A stretch of 64,000 nt of DNA from Weeksella virosa DSM 16922. Its GTDB lineage: Bacteria > Bacteroidota > Bacteroidia > Flavobacteriales > Weeksellaceae. A model generated the notes under the pieces. The model saw only the letters and a list, made by a program, of their open reading frames with translations, did no database searches and was not told the DNA's origin. Made by a program: the position numbers and the translations under genes. This document shows, in pieces, positions 63,645-64,000 of this stretch. Positions within the stretch are counted from its first letter, which is position 1. Each line of letters opens with the position of its first letter. Location: assembly GCF_000189415.1 (NCBI RefSeq), contig NC_015144.1:2094001-2158000 (forward strand), read 5' to 3'.

Positions 63645-63687
63645 ATAAAAGCAGTCATTAAATAGTATAACTGCTTTTATTTTTTTA
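63645..63687. terminator. Bidirectional terminator between convergent genes
   Basis: ATAAAAGCAGT (63645-63655) pairs with ACTGCTTTTAT (63670-63680) around a 14-base loop, followed by T on the right and A-rich sequence on the left. Confidence 0.8.
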
Positions 63688-63706
63688 TATATAGAATATC
63701 AAAACC

Positions 63707-64000
63707 TTACGCAAAAGCACTGAATCCAGTAATTGAACGTCCGACAATCAACGAGTTAATCTCTTTGGTCCCTTCGTACGAGTAAATTGCCTCTGCATCG
63801 GCCACAAAACGAGCCACATTGTGATCGAGTAAAATTCCGTTTCCGCCCATCACTTCGCGAGCATGAGCTACGATATCTCGAGTTCTAAGTGTACAAAAAA
63901 CTTTTGCTAGAGACGCATGTTCGTCTTTTAATTTTCCTTCATCTTGAATTTTAGATAAGCGATAAACCATCGTTTGCATTGCCGTAAGATTCGATAACAT
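63707..64000 (-). CDS. Acyl-CoA dehydrogenase (glutaryl-CoA-type), C-terminal part
   Basis: The last 97 residues; the gene continues beyond the window. [72 protein letters not shown] is the flavin- and substrate-binding end of acyl-CoA dehydrogenases. [11 protein letters not shown] and [14 protein letters not shown] are diagnostic, and the wording is closest to glutaryl-CoA dehydrogenases. The Met at 64000 is likely internal. Confidence 0.88.
   Translation of the reverse strand: MLSNLTAMQTMVYRLSKIQDEGKLKDEHASLAKVFCTLRTRDIVAHAREVMGGNGILLDHNVARFVADAEAIYSYEGTKEINSLIVGRSITGFSAFA

Overview
The window is AT-rich DNA from a Bacteroidota genome, most likely class Flavobacteriia (Weeksellaceae-like). 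The evidence is a SusC/SusD pair, a protein with a type IX secretion C-terminal sorting domain, a DnaG without zinc ligands, a GYDIA-type GHMP kinase, recurrent TAnnTTTG promoter boxes and the rpoZ-coaBC-DUF4835-recN gene order. I cannot name the genus. I see no rRNA, tRNA, CRISPR array or replication origin.

Layout. 1-3042: the end of a SusC/SusD nutrient-uptake operon with a phosphodiester glycosidase lipoprotein. 3043-5066: gene-poor, with a nitrilase remnant and a type IX cargo protein. 5067-17640: an accessory defence island. It starts with a deleted IS3 element and ends with a second 191-bp copy of the same IS 3' end followed by a scrap of a type I specificity gene. Between them are an Eco57I-like DNA methyltransferase/restriction enzyme, an inverted spare copy of its target-recognition domain interrupted by a complete IS3-family element, a serine recombinase of the Mpi type, an AbiEi/AbiEii-like toxin-antitoxin pair and a PLD-nuclease/SNF2-helicase fusion.

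18076-24623: SUI1-like factor, uridine phosphorylase, a metal-sensor-like AraC regulator overlapping cobT-cobS-cobC, and dnaG. 24710-31858: a lipopolysaccharide-type cluster (GT9, four GT2 and an InaA/WaaP-like kinase) with fabD and the GYDIA kinase inside it. 31932-41338: Sua5, CCA-adding enzyme, porin, a Fur/Zur regulator with a strong operator followed by a methyltransferase and a ZIP transporter, holA and trxB. 41407-53675: copper-type P-ATPase, an arginine/citrulline hydrolase operon, mgsA, a PaaE-like reductase, trmD and hemB. 53688-61808: a long leftward housekeeping run (RluA-like, recN, DUF4835, coaBC, rpoZ, bamD, ferritin, dapA). 61942-64000: a 5'-nucleotidase split into two genes, and the end of an acyl-CoA dehydrogenase.

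The most notable system is the island. A 23-bp inverted repeat (one mismatch) at 8303-8325 and 11197-11219 sits exactly where the active and spare recognition domains begin, and the recombinase gene lies just outside it. This has the layout of a DNA inversion switch that changes the sequence specificity of a restriction-modification enzyme. An IS insertion in the spare domain, with a 3-bp target duplication, would make the flipped state defective, so the switch appears to be locked or costly in this strain.
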